A stretch of DNA of 64,000 nt from Alectoria sarmentosa (GCA_009733775.1 WOGZ01000022.1:124001-188000); one strand, 5' to 3'. Counted from the stretch's first letter, positions 45,394-56,915 are shown. A program made the numbers and translations. Notes: generated by a model not told the origin, from the letters alone.

Positions 45394-46829
45394 TCAATAC
45401 GTAGTATTGAATGGATGAGTCTGAGTAATATCCTGTACCCACTCCCTGATAGAGCCTCTCATCTGGGTCTCTACCCCTTCTTCGCGCCAGAAATGACCGG
45501 CACCAGTAACCTCATGGAACTGCAACAGCGATTTTGGTTTGCACTTCAGACCCTCGGCCCATCTTCGTAGCCTCCTCTGCGACGCGAAGAAATCCTTGTC
45601 GCCGTAGATGACCAGCGTCGGATGATCCAGGAATTTTGCTTCACTCTGAGCCATATCACCTGAGCGCAGATGTGAAAACATCGTTGCAAACGTCGAGATT
45701 GGTGGCTGCAGAAAGGATATTAGGAGATAATGTATCTGCGGTGGAGGTACTTCCACGGCTACGAGGCTCTCAACGACGAGTGTATGCTCAGACACTTCAC
45801 TACTGTGCTGTCGTAGCAGCTTCTTTCTCGATCTTTCTATACTCCTTCGTACAGTGTCCAAACTCCTCCTGCCTTCATGGCTTGCACGCCGACTGCCCGG
45901 CTCAGATTCCTCTCCTCCAAAAGTCACTGCCATTGCACGCGCTGATACCCCGAGCTTCTCATGAGATCTCGTCTTTCGAGCTTGTTGTGCTTCGCGGTAT
46001 AATAGGGTGTCCTTGTTCCATTGTGCTGCTAAACTGACAGCCCGAAGCCTTATTCTACATCAAGTTTTCAGAGTCAGTATTGCCCTTGCAAGAATGGGTT
46101 TCGACTGTCAGAACATGTCTAAAGGGTCAACACGTCTGAGACAAGACCGAAGTCTCAAAACCTGGTTTTAAAGAGGATGGGCTTCGAAATGACGCACTCT
46201 GCCTCTGCGGTACCTTTGTGGACCTTTGCAAAGCGTTGTAGTATATACTCTATCGGAGGTAGAAGGCTTGTTATAAGTGAGCCGTACGAGTAGCCGCTGA
46301 TTATCAATTTCATGCCGCCAGAAGTCGTCGATTGAGGCAGCGAGGACAGGTCATACGCTGATGGTATCGAAGACAGCACTGTGTCGGGTGTCTTAGAGAA
46401 GCGTGTGTGAGATCCACAACCCCTAAGGCTTTCGATGTAGTGTACAAAGAATCCAATGAAGGAGAAGTAGTCCTCGGTCTCGGGCTTGCCTTGCCAGCTG
46501 GTCTTACCTTTTGAGGATCCTGCACCTCTGTAAAGACGTTAGACAATGATACAAGTCCAGGCAATCTTAACATCCTACCTAAAGTTGAATGTCCCAACCA
46601 CATATCCTTGCTTCAATATCTCGGCGGCAGCTGATAAGACAACCCAGTCATCGTAGCATCCACCGAAGGGTGCATATGGATGTGCAATAATTGCTCCTCG
46701 TGGGCTCCATACATGTTTGCCATCTATAGTGTTCATTACTGAATGTGATGGACTATAGATACGACAATCAAGCGTTGTATCATCGTATATCGAAGGAATG
46801 GTGAATGTGAATGTGGGCTCGGAGAGCAT
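45394..46829 (-). CDS. Alpha/beta-hydrolase
   Basis: Serine hydrolase of unknown substrate. Model: complement(join(45394..46054, 46198..46527, 46579..46829)), 413 residues. Exon 1 gives IIAHPYAPFGGCYDDWVVLS and GYVVGTFNFRGAGSSKGKTS, the strand and glycine-turn pattern of CocE/dienelactone-like hydrolases. The nucleophile is Ser164 in ISGYSYGSL. The acid is probably Asp348 in VIYGDKDFF, and the His is His381 in GAGHFWREEG. A charged insertion of about 60 residues (SRRASHEGRRSLDTVRRSIE) separates the nucleophile half from the C-terminal half. Intron 1 is 51 bp. Intron 2 (143 bp) is an introner-like element. The frame closes only with this intron removed. Confidence 0.88.
46055..46197 (-). repeat. 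Introner-like element 6 (alpha/beta-hydrolase intron 2)
   Basis: A 143-bp phase-2 intron in codon 194. On the coding strand it begins GTGCGTCATTTCGAAGCCC and its 3' block is AAGGGCAATACTGACTCTGA then GATGTAG. The internal hairpin is TGAGAC ... GTCTCA. Confidence 0.9.
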
Positions 46830-47150
46830 GGTTGTGGCTCGTCACAAATAGTAGCTTGACGGCGATCGGTGGTGTTTGAGCAAGGCCACCGTATGTTGGA
46901 GTCATCGTGAGTAGTTTTGCTGTTGTAGGAATAATGTAGAACCTGCAGATAATACACGTTTTTCTCGACAACCTTCGACATTCACCATTACTTTTTTTTG
47001 ATACTAACCCAAAGCAGTCAAATCTAGGGTAATTGCTAGTGTAGGGTTCGAGGGTTCGAGGACATGAGGACACGAAAGTTAGAGATTTTCTACGATACAA
47101 AGAGTGCAATATTCGTTTGCTTGAAAACCCTGATACGTTCCGATGGTCTT
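46830..47150. other. Spacer
   Basis: 5' flank of the hydrolase and 3' flank of the coiled-coil gene. Nothing recognised. Confidence 0.35.
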
Positions 47151-48780
47151 CTATACGTCGTCATTCGAAATAAGCAAATCTGGCCCAGGACCGTCGTCCT
47201 CATCCTCGTCCTCGTACTCGGACCTGTCCAAGATACCACGAAGTCCCGCTGGGCGGTCTTGCTTTCCTAATGCTTCCAGACGCTCTGAGAGGTCAACTGG
47301 GAAGACCGACTTGGTGCTAGGAACCGGAGCGTTCCCGTCTTCACTCATATACTCTTCACCTTTTGATCGTTGAGCAGCCTCCAGTGCACCCTGCAGTACA
47401 GTCTGCCCTTCAATCATAGCTTCCAGCTCGGCCCCAATACAGCAAACTAGGAGCTTCCAATTCCGTGCTGCTGAGACTTCCAATTTACTCTCAATCCGCA
47501 ATCTTGCTTTTGACATGTGCTCCAAAATCTTCCTCATTACCCCTATAGCATTGCCATTTTCGTTCTCTTGGACCAGAGACACTTGCATTTCATGCATCTC
47601 TTCACGTAGCAGCTTTTCGACAACAGTCACATCCTCAGAGACTTCATTCCAAATCCCAGAGCCTTCCTCCAGCGCGCCCCTTTCCGTGTTCACATCGTCA
47701 AACCGCTTTCTTAATACATCTCGCTCTTCAGCGTACTGTTCCCTCGCCATTTGCAGCGTCCGTCGCTCGGCGGGTAAAGCCCATAGCCCTGTAGCCGTAG
47801 CAGCCCTACTATCACGCATTGGTGGCCTCTCAAGGAGTGACGTCGCCTCCTTCTCCGCCAACGTCAGCGCGGACTTGTACGAGCTGAGCTTGCTCTGCAC
47901 ACTATTATCTAAACCTTCAATCTCTCGTAGCAGCTGGCGGTGCTTAGCCTTCATCTCCCACAGCCTAGTCTCCACCTCCCGGATCTCGTGATCTAAAGCT
48001 TTCTCCTTCGCACATTTTGGAGTCAGCGTTGCTTGCTCAAGGCGAGAGATCTGGATCAATGAAACAGGTTTGAGAGTAGGAGCGGGGTTCTGCTCCCGGA
48101 CTATGTCTTGCGGCTCAAGAATTGATACAAAATAGGGATGGATGATTCCGAAATGTGCGTACCTCGTCCTTGAGATCCTCCGCTTGGCGGGTCGTGTCTT
48201 CTGATTCAATGTTCTCAATACGTCCCTGCAATCCGACCGTCTTTTTCTCAATCCGCTGTACGGTACCAATTGCTTCTGCTCGTTGCAAGAGTTCTCCCTC
48301 TAGTATCCTGCCCTCCTCGACCTTCAGGCTTGCCAGATCCGATATAGCGCGCGCAATTCCTCTGCGCACGCCTCTCAGACCTAGTTTCCGTTTCGTGGGC
48401 TGACGCACAGGAATTACACTCCTTGGCTTCCTGGGGCTGCCTGGGCCGGAGTATGCCGTTGTCGGTGTTCTGCTACCTGTAGATGAAGTTTCATCTTGAA
48501 GTGAGCTGCCCGTGAGACCAAGAAGAAGACCTTCGCTTTGGGCATCGAGAAGATGCTGAAGGGTACTTTGCAGGTAGGCTTCCTGGCGAGAGATGGTGAC
48601 GAGGGCATCGGAGTGCGGAATCTGAACAGATGTCATTTTGTGTTGAGGTTGTGGGTTAGGGCTTGCTGGCGCAGTTTGGTAGGGCGTTTGAGAGAGCATT
48701 GGGTTTCGGGATGCATGCATTGGAAGGAGGGGGATGTCTTTGTTAGAGGAAGGGAAATTAAAGAGGGATCTAAGTGACAT
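47151..48780 (-). CDS. Coiled-coil protein, possibly Atg28-like
   Basis: Model: complement(join(47151..48005, 48163..48780)), 490 residues. A Ser/Pro-rich N-terminus is followed by ALVTISRQEAYLQSTLQHLL and DAQSEGLLLGL, a basic patch (KRKLGLRGVRRGIARAISDL), then long predicted coiled coils (EKALDHEIREVETRLWEMKA and onward), and an acidic end (EYEDEDEDDGPGP). The arrangement resembles filamentous-fungal proteins annotated as autophagy-related Atg28; that is from memory and uncertain. No catalytic motif is seen. The single intron is an introner-like element of 157 bp. Reading through it would leave only truncated frames, so splicing is well supported. Confidence 0.75.
48006..48162 (-). repeat. 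Introner-like element 4 (coiled-coil gene intron)
   Basis: A 157-bp phase-0 intron after residue 206, and the only intron of its gene. On the coding strand it begins GTACGCACATTTCGGAATC and its 3' block is GCAAGCAACGCTGACTCCAA then TGTGCGAAG. The central hairpin is TTGAG ... GGGAGC / GCTCC ... CTCAA. Confidence 0.92.
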
Positions 48781-49247
48781 CTTTAGATCAGCAGGTGGGA
48801 ATGGCAGAACGAACAGAATGGTTGGTGCTGAGACCTGGGGAATGTAGAGACCTACAACAAGTCATCGTGTAGACAGTCTATCAGGCAGCACACCAAGGTT
48901 TCTTAAGATCAGTTTGTCATACGGCAGTGTTAGCGAAATGTGACACTATCAAGAGGGTCGTGTGACCTATTCTACTCTTGGCTGACCGACCTTTGACGGA
49001 TTTCATGACTACGACAGATGGCTCGATCACTGGAAGCCAAAAGGTCCTTACAATTTTGTAATGCCGTAATTTTCTTGCTTTCGAGACTATGGAATCATTA
49101 AATCATCCAGAGTTCATTCCCAACATCAGTCATCCATGCCCCTGGCTCTATCTAGATCATGGCTTTTGGCGACTCCAGACTCCTCGCTCGTAATGCGTTG
49201 CTAAAGTAAATGCCAAAAGTACTAACAGATCCTCTAATGGCGTTCTA
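48781..49247. other. Spacer
   Basis: Promoter of the coiled-coil gene and 3' flank of the WD40 gene. No gene seen. Confidence 0.35.
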
Positions 49248-51556
49248 TCATAAGGAAACACCCCAAACGCCTCTACCACCGCTGACGCCCAACCAGTCAC
49301 TCCCTTGACTAGTCAAGCCGCTCTGTGGTGCCCAGCTAATGTTTCCAACTTCATAATCGCATTGCCAGCTTGCGGTCGGTCCTTGTGTGTTGGCTGGGGT
49401 TGAGTTTCCTGATGCCTGCGGATTACCGTTCGAGCCTGGGGCCAGCGTAGCATTACCTTGGTTTAGAAGATCCCATATTAGTACTAGCGAATCGTCTCCA
49501 CCAGATGCTAGCGTGCCTCTTCGAGAAGGCGACCATTCTATGCAATTGATTGCAGCTGCGTGTCCCCGTAGTTCGAGCAATGCCTGGCCTGGTTGCCGAA
49601 CATCTAGAATTCGTATGCTGTTCGAGTCTTGTGAAAATGTGGCCAGAAGATGCGCATCATGGGGAGAAGCTACGGGGACGACACTTAGTCAGAAGAGAGG
49701 TTGGGTACACGGCAGGACTGGGTTGATTCACCTGCTAATCTAAGTAGTGGTGGTGCGTATGACATCGTTTGCTGTGCAGTAGTTGGGCTCATATTCCCAG
49801 GACTTGATGCTAGACCCCATGTTTATCAGCCACGAGGTGATGTACCGAATCAATAGAGACAAACATTTCTCGTTGTTCTTCTCCGAAGGCTCGTATATGA
49901 TCGTACTATGTTCTAGACTTCTGAGGTCGAACATTCGTACACTACCATCGGCGCCACAGCTCACGAACACGTCGACGCTGTTAGCGCAGAAACGGACATC
50001 AAAGACTTCTTTGTCGTGCGCTATCAGTTGCGTCTTGGCCGTAAGCGTGGGTATATCCCAGATTGTACAAGTGGTGTCGATGCTGGAAGTAATAATGAGA
50101 CTTGGAGAAAGTGTATTCCAATCCAAAGAAGTGAGAGGTGCAGTGTGTTCGGGCGATTTGGAGTTCGAGAGAAGGGCAAGAGGTGTCAGCTTTTGAGGTG
50201 GCAGTTGTGAATTATTAGACGAGCGGGATATTGAATTACTTGGATTATAGGATGACTGCGATGGCAGAGACCACAGGCGTAAATGGTCCCCAGATGTGGC
50301 CAGAAGGTCAGTAGATTGCTTTTGGGAGGACGCCGGTTCCCACAGTATCCTTGTGACAGGATAGGAATGTGTTGCTTCGGCGGTCTTAACGAATTCAAGA
50401 CCGAACTGAGGCGCGTCTGTTGAATGGTCAACTTCTGGCTCCGGGACAACCTGGGTTTCGAGAATTTGAATCTAGGTTCCCAGTCAGAAAGAGAAAATAA
50501 ATCTTCCAAGTATATGACGGCAACAGAATCGGTCACTTACAAAGTTATGCCCATCCTCGACGTAGCTTCCAATCGCCATCTTGCCTGCGGAATCACGGGA
50601 ATTTTGCTGCTGGACTGGCCATTTGCACCAATCAAAGGCATAGACTGCCCATGGAGCCAAATAATTGCTGTTCGTAGGAAACGCAGGGTAGCCGTCGTTT
50701 GAGTATGGGTTTCCGCTTTGAGGCCCATCGTTTGCTGCTGAGTCATCTAAAGGTCGTATATCTGCCAAGCCGAGCGGTGAGTATCCAGAGTCGCCTTGGG
50801 TTGCCTGAGACGACGTGTATCTGTGGCTGGCTGGTGACGCGTATTTGGAACTCTCAGGAGTATTGACAAAAGGGGTGTATTTTGTCTGATCCATTCCAGC
50901 AGGACTAGACCGAGAGTAGCTGTGTGCTTGGCTGGTCGTCGAAGGTCTTGAGGAGTGGGGTTGTTTTTGAGCGGGAGTCTGGACTTGAGGTAAAGTTGGT
51001 ACAGTAGAAGGCGCAGTAATAGACGCGGAGGCACCTGGACGGCCTGGTTGTAGAGAACCTGGGAGCGAGGCTCCCCCTGGAGCGTTTGCGTAATGAGAGC
51101 TTTGAGGCGTGGCTTGTTGAACATTGATCCCAGGAGCTGGGACCCCTGCGAATTCATGTGACGAGTGATATGAATGATGCCGCGGTAGATCTTTCGATGT
51201 TGATGGGGCTGGGGCTGTGTTTGGTGGAATATGAAGCTCTTCTTGCCGTCGGCTATATGTTTGCGCTCGACGAGGAGTCTCAAAGCCTAGGACATGGTCA
51301 ATGCTGCTGGTTTCTTACCGCAAAAGCAATCCTCGACTGACCTGATGAGCCTGCACTCTGCGAGATCAGTGAGCTAGGCGACGAAGCATACGCACTGTCG
51401 TTAGCTGCCATACTGGAGCCTTGGTTTGCTGTCACCTTGTAAGTATCTGTCGTATCTTTGGGGACGAAAAGTCCTACTTTGATACGATCCACCGGCCAGA
51501 CCTGTCATGTTCTCAGGTTGCGTAGAGGTGGAGTGTTCGTGGCCGGGGAATGACAT
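49248..51556 (-). CDS. DCAF7: WD40-repeat protein, DCAF7/WDR68 (AN11) type
   Basis: Scaffold WD40 protein; DCAF7 homologues bind DYRK kinases and CUL4-DDB1. Model: complement(join(49248..49669, 49732..49809, 49865..50471, 50541..51286, 51342..51419, 51478..51556)), 669 residues. Introns are 62, 55, 69, 55 and 58 bp. Residues 1-250 are a Pro/Ser/Gln-rich extension. The propeller then begins YLAPWAVYAFDWCKWP and GKMAIGSYVEDGHNFIQILE, and continues with LDWNTLSPSLIITSSIDTTC, FVSCGADGSVRMFDLRSLEH, SPHDAHLLATFSQDSNSIRI and ASGGDDSLVLIWDL. It ends GVSGGRGVWGVSL, as DCAF7 does. The N-terminal splice sites (donors GTAGGA, GTCAGT) are the least certain. It is divergent from the PPAT gene. Confidence 0.93.
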
Positions 51557-51847
51557 TGTGCTGCTACAGCAGGAGCCGTTGTATTTGACCCTCCATTTAA
51601 CGGGTATACGATTGTTTTACTTATGAACGATCAGGGAATTGCTTTGCTTCGCTCCTCATTCTCACTTCACACTGTTGAAGATCTAGGGAATTGCAAGCGC
51701 GCTTAGCGCGAAGGACGAGATCTTCTCATTTTGCAGCCTTGGCTTGCGTGTTTTCCATGTGAACCAGTTCCAAGAGAAGCAGCTTTGTCAGATTACTACT
51801 TCAAGTCGTGATTCTTTGACCTGTCTTGTCTACTGCTCTTTCTCAAT

Positions 51848-53074
51848 ATGGCTGACGGTCATAAGTCCAGCCCAGTGTGGCTGCTGTTACTTCCCCGTCC
51901 ACCCTCCGAAATATCGCTTAATGCATTAAGGGTTGCATATGGACCAGGTCTTAACCAAGTTCTACGAATAGCATCAAATGCCTCAGCCGGATCATCCAAT
52001 GTGGTTTTGGATGTTGCCATTGCTTACGACGATGAGCTGATCTTTCGATACTCAAAAGTACAGAGGCTTTTGGGACTAATGTATAGACTGATCTGCGTTA
52101 TCTGCATGGAGAATGCCATTGATCTACAGTACGACAATGATGTTGACGCCCGACTGATCATCTTCCATAGAGGCGTAACCGACCAGCATCAAACATTCGG
52201 TGATTTGCAAACTTTGGCACGAAGTGATCGGGCATGGCAGCGCTTATGCTCCCTGGAGAGCGAGTCCGCGGAAAACTTGCTTCAGGACTTCCTTCATATA
52301 AGGATAGGGTTCTCAGACGAGACTATGCGCAGTAACCATCAGATTGAAATTGAGAGGTTCCCAGGAGGCCTCACCATTCGCCAAAAGTATTCGCAAAACG
52401 CTTTCCAGGAGAGTCCGTCCAATCGTCATCGTTCCGTTGCGGTGGGAGGTACTTTTGATCATCTTCATGCTGGTCATAAGCTGCTCCTTACAATGACAGC
52501 CCTTGTCCTCGATCTGAGATCCATCCAGGGAGCGTGCTTGACAATTGGGATCACTGGCGATGAACTTCTTAAAAACAAGAAGTTTAGAGAGGAACTAGAA
52601 GACTTCCCAGAGCGCCAGCTCGCCGTCCAGGAGTTCTTGCTTGGAGTCTTGGGATTGGCCTCACCGAGCCATGTGTTGGATAATACACGGCATGTTGAGA
52701 GCACCTCGAACCACGGCAGAGAAGTCCACAACATGCTCAAGTCTGGATTGACCATCAAATACGTGGAGCTTTTTGATCCGTGTGGACCCACAATTACGGA
52801 CGAAACGATCACGGCGCTTGTGCTATCCGCAGAAACTAAGGACGGAGGACTGGTGGTAAACGACAAGAGGGGAGAAAAGGGGTGGTTTGCTTTGGAAGTC
52901 TTCGAAGTTGATGTGCTCGATGTCAGGGATGGCGAGGGTGATGACCGGGATCGGGCACGAGACAAATTTCAGGGCAAGATCAGCAGTACAGATATTCGAC
53001 GCAGGATACACGAGAAATCTGCCACAACATTTGACAATCCTGGTGGGAACAGCAAGCAACTCCATTCAGGTTGA
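51848..53074 (+). CDS. CAB4: Pantetheine-phosphate adenylyltransferase (CAB4-like)
   Basis: Transfers AMP to 4'-phosphopantetheine to make dephospho-CoA, in CoA synthesis. Intronless, 408 residues. An N-terminal region of about 190 residues precedes the nucleotidyltransferase domain, which starts VAVGGTFDHLHAGHKLLLTM (the GTFDxxHxGH motif, near residue 199). It continues with LTIGITGDELLKNKKF and PCGPTITDETITALVLSAET, and has the C-terminal ISSTDIRRRI signature. No dephospho-CoA kinase domain is fused, unlike the animal CoA synthase, which fits a fungal Cab4. It is divergent from the WD40 gene, 291 bp away. Confidence 0.93.
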   Translation: MADGHKSSPVWLLLLPRPPSEISLNALRVAYGPGLNQVLRIASNASAGSSNVVLDVAIAYDDELIFRYSKVQRLLGLMYRLICVICMENAIDLQYDNDVDARLIIFHRGVTDQHQTFGDLQTLARSDRAWQRLCSLESESAENLLQDFLHIRIGFSDETMRSNHQIEIERFPGGLTIRQKYSQNAFQESPSNRHRSVAVGGTFDHLHAGHKLLLTMTALVLDLRSIQGACLTIGITGDELLKNKKFREELEDFPERQLAVQEFLLGVLGLASPSHVLDNTRHVESTSNHGREVHNMLKSGLTIKYVELFDPCGPTITDETITALVLSAETKDGGLVVNDKRGEKGWFALEVFEVDVLDVRDGEGDDRDRARDKFQGKISSTDIRRRIHEKSATTFDNPGGNSKQLHSG

Positions 53075-53935
53075 AGGCCCTTGGAGTTGGAAGCAGTAAC
53101 AGCCTAAAGCCGCAACCAAGGCTAGCAGCAGCCCCTCCCTGCATTCTGCAGCAATGTGGGGATGCTGCAGTGAGACCGCAGCTTGTCCAATCAACGATCA
53201 CCTGCAGCAAGCTATCCAAGTCCAACACTTCGGACTTGTCAAGAATTCGCAAGCTTGTCTAATTTTGATGTTCTGGGAAATGCTACGAGTCTCTTTGCTC
53301 GTAGGCCGAAGCGCCAGATGTGTCGGCTAGATCAATTACGGCTAGACGCATCGATCACAATTGCCAATGATCTTTCTTCGACAGCACATCTCAACCTGTT
53401 TAATCCTCTCTTCGTGTTCAGCTATATATAGCTTCCAATTGTGCTCGGACGCGGATGGCGAAATCGAAATCGACCCGTTGCATCAAAAATAATAATGTCG
53501 TGGGAACGCTCTTCATTTGTACTTGCGTACATGCGGAAGCGCCATCCAACTTCTGGGCTTAATCTACACGACCTGCACGGCTGACAAGCTGTCCGATCCA
53601 GACCGTCTCCCGTACGAGCAGGAGCCTGACAGCCATTCCTTTCAATAGTTGCAGCGGGAAGGGTAGTCCCGTGGGTGAGATTTTGATCATGTGACTTGCA
53701 ATGGGGGGGGAAAGAGAAGCCATGATTCGCTTTACGTTTTTGTGTTTCTTCCTTCTGCTCCGTGCGTGTGTTGGCATAATGTCGTCTGACATCCTATTCC
53801 TGTTCCCTTGCTTTGATTTTCCAGGCGCTTTTTCTCGGATTTCGTCCCCGCCTCCATAGTACCATCTGCACAATATGATTGACGTCTGCGCTATTTCCAT
53901 TGTTCTTTTGTAAGCTCGATGTCGTGTGTGTCTCG
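53075..53935. other. Intergenic, no gene seen
   Basis: 3' flank of CAB4 and promoter of the F-box gene. A G run lies at 53704-53711. No supported ORF. Confidence 0.4.
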
Positions 53936-55660
53936 ATGGCGAACATTCAGAAGCTCTCAAACGAAATCCTAAATGCAATCCTCGACAACATCGAGTCAGA
54001 GTCTCAAAAATGCGTCAGCGTTGACCGGAGAGAGTACCTCTCCGTCGAAAGCTTCCGGCTACCAAGGCCATTACCATCTCAAGCACAAGACATTGCAAAC
54101 TTCAGACTATCGTGTCAAAGATTTGCAGAATTAGGAATTCCCTATCAGTTCACTAGGGTTACCCTTCGTTTCTCCTCACGGGGTTTTCGAAGATTGGAGG
54201 ATATTTGCAGCAACGTTCATCTGATACAGCACACACGGAAATTTAGCTACCTAGTCCCTCTCTTTTATGGTAACAGTAAGTCACTCGGCCAATCAAATGG
54301 TGCGTGAGCTCATGAATACCAAAGGCAGATTGCAGGTTGGTGAATTTATACGTTCGAGGCCCGCAGACTCCTTCGACCCCTTGCATGCTGCGAGCTTACG
54401 AGCGAGGGAGAAAGATCAAACAAAGATACTACGATTCGGTGAAGACATCCGCATCCTGAAGAAGGCAATGACAGCATTCACAACACTTCAGCATGTGCAG
54501 ATCCTTCGTTTGACTGATGAAGCCGATCAACATTTGTTCAAATTGTTGGACCTAGAAGGATCAGCTGCTGCTCCTTCTGGACTGCCCGTGGTAGACTTGA
54601 GATGGTCGCCAGCATGCTATCATGCCATGAGGACTATCGCTGAAGCTTTAACGTCCACACGATCATCCTTCAATAAATTTTCAGGGCCAATGATGAGCCC
54701 TCAGAGCATGCTAGCTATTCAGAGAAACATTCCCCAGACACTTTGTTCACTTGCGTCTGGTCTCACTTGTCTTGAATTACACTTTGAGGATGGCACAGAT
54801 CTCAACACCCGGATTCAAGAACTCTCCGGCCTTTTCCGCGCCGTGTTCTCGGCAGCGAAGAACCTACAGGCTGTGCATGTTGGGTTTCCTTCCCGTACGC
54901 CGCTCAATCTGAATCTTGAAGACATCTTCCACGATATCAAATGGGATAAGCTTCGTGCCTTTGGCATCCAAGCTTGTCGTCTGGAAGCAAGAGAAATCAT
55001 TTGGCTTGCTAGACGGCACAGCAAAACACTCAAGGGCTTGCGTCTACGCGATGTGCTCCTCAAGGAGGACGGCATGTGGAAAGACGTTCTGCAAGTGCTT
55101 CGTACAGAGATGGAACAGCTGGACTGGGTTTGTATATTTTCGATAGTCCCTTCCTGTTATGGGTTATTTGTCGAGCTGGAAGACATGTTTAGGGAGCGGA
55201 GGGCTCTTGAGTCCCCTTTGATCAGTCTCATTGCTCGTGACTTTACCTCGAATAAGGAATACTGACCCCGGAATCTTTGTAGGTCAGTCTCCGTCGAATT
55301 GACTACTCAAATCATTTCGATGATTCGTGGGAGGGCAGTATGGAGGTTCCTGATGATATAGCCTTCGGATCAAGCGATAGTGACGAGGAAGACGATTTCC
55401 CTGCCCATCTGAGCGATGCCGACATTGACGATGATTCAGACGAGAGCAGTGATGCGGACACCGACCACGGTCCTGACGCGAATGAGCTTGCTTTGTCGCC
55501 TGACACACCAGCCTCACTACCTTTCTGCGTTTGTTCGAATGGTTCACCTGCGCTCCACGCGGACGATTTGGGGGACAACGGCCATTCTGTGACTTATCCC
55601 CAGCGGAAGATGTGGGAGAAATGGGTTATCGGTGGTTACTGTTCAGAACATTCAAGCTAG
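53936..55660 (+). CDS. F-box-like protein with acidic C-terminus
   Basis: Probable SCF substrate adaptor. Model: join(53936..54275, 54325..55127, 55283..55660), 506 residues. The N-terminus IQKLSNEILNAILDNIES is F-box-like, followed by DIANFRLSCQRFAELGIPYQ, the usual fungal F-box continuation, and a leucine-rich middle (LCSLASGLTCLELHFEDG, GLFRAVFSAAKNLQAVHVGF, WLARRHSKTLKGLRLRDVLL). The C-terminus is acidic (DDIAFGSSDSDEEDDFPAHL) with a Cys-containing end. Intron 1 is 49 bp (GTAAGT...AAAG). Intron 2 (155 bp) is an introner-like element. A read-through of intron 2 would stop at 55265 and lose the acidic domain. Confidence 0.82.
55128..55282 (+). repeat. Introner-like element 5 (F-box gene intron 2)
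   Basis: A 155-bp phase-0 intron after residue 381. It begins GTTTGTATATTTTCGATAGTCC and its 3' block is AATAAGGAATACTGACCCCG then TTTGTAG. The central part is GAAGACATGTTTAGGGAGCG. The 5' and 3' blocks match the other members with more substitutions. Confidence 0.88.
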
Positions 55661-55891
55661 TCCAGTGGAATGGGATCTATTCCTCGATTTTCCAGCATAC
55701 AATAGCACTTTTGTGATTCAGCATCTTCGTCATACTTCATATGGCCAAGACAAACTGCGGCGTCCGGTATAGAAACAACAGTGGGCGGAAACTTTCCTCA
55801 ATCAACGCGAAGGCTTCTGATACACAAAGTTGTCTCCTATAGAAGCAATGGGACACACAATTTTAGGATCCATCGCGCCTTGTGGTCACTC

Positions 55892-56328
55892 TTAATTCTT
55901 ACCCCAACCCTCTAGGTTCTCAACAACAGGAACTCGCCCACTCCTTGTTATGATCCATTCCACTTCTTCATCTCCATCATTGACTTCCTGATGCTCGGCA
56001 TTTGCCGGTATCAATGCGAAGTCTCCCTTTTCCAAGACTTGTTTCTTCTTTCCTCCTTCTGAAACCACTGCTCCTCGCCCTCTTACGCAGTAAACAATGG
56101 TATCTTGGGGCCCGTGATGATGAATGGCCGAGGAGGAGTGGGGTTTGGCGATCATGACTGCAAGTCTGAGCCTATGTTCTCGCGATGAGGGCTTTGCAGG
56201 GGGGATAAACCGGATGCGCTGAGGCTGTCCGACTTGTCGATGATTGCACCTTGCCTGACCATGCCTTCTGTCTGTCCGGTAGTTGTGTGAAGCTCATACG
56301 CTTTGGTGATTTGGACAGGAGCGGCCAT
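55892..56328 (-). CDS. Small cupin-domain protein
   Basis: Single-domain cupin. Model: complement(join(55892..56157, 56211..56328)), 127 residues, with a 53-bp intron joining SAS to VMIAKP. Cupin motif 1 is AIHHHGPQDTIVYCVRGRG (metal-ligand His, with Gln/Asp where Glu is common). Motif 2 is GDFALIPANAEHQEVND. The C-terminus is VPVVENLEGWGK. Substrate or enzymatic role is unknown; such proteins bind metals and can be dioxygenase-, isomerase- or storage-like. It is divergent from the acyl-CoA dehydrogenase gene. Confidence 0.9.
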
Positions 56329-56915
56329 ACTCGATTGATGTTAAGGCAATTTCCCCTCCGAGCTGGAAACGGTATGAGAGAAAGCGAAAATGCTTAGCTA
56401 TTGTAGTCACGTGCATGCTACTCTTGTACGCGGGTGTAAGGCTTTGGTAAATGACCTGAATGACTGACGACATGAAGTCCAACCCACAGAAACCTGAGCC
56501 GAGGTTATCAATTCATAGCCAACGGCGGAAGTCACGAGGGGCATTCTGACCAATCAAACATCTTCCACAAATCTACACTTTCCACTTTCCAGTGCCAAAT
56601 TGCCAAATTGCCAAAGTGACTTGAAGCAAGTCAACCGAGCCCATATGACCGTTATATTGCCTGTTAGTACATACATTTAGTGTAGTAGAAAATTTGGCTT
56701 CGGTGAATTGGTCACTTTGTGGGGATTGCAGTCAACTACTTAATTCCGGCCGAGGCATCTCTCAGTGTCCTCCTCCGCATTCTTGGCGCGTTGTCTTTGT
56801 TTCCGCCGTCACCACCATCCGTATCTTCCTTACCCTGCAACATTTCTTCTTTTCCTCCCTCTCCTCCCCTCAACCGCCTCCATCGACCATAGCCTCCTCT
56901 CCTTCGCCTTGCACA
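56329..56915. other. Divergent promoter region
   Basis: Between the cupin and cytochrome b5-acyl-CoA dehydrogenase genes. It has a CT-rich leader at 56830-56905 and a GCCAAATT triplet-like repeat at 56594-56612. No gene. Confidence 0.45.

Noticed and set aside
45145..45570. 141-codon plus-strand ORF
   Set aside because: Mostly antisense to the alpha/beta-hydrolase gene, which has intact catalytic motifs.
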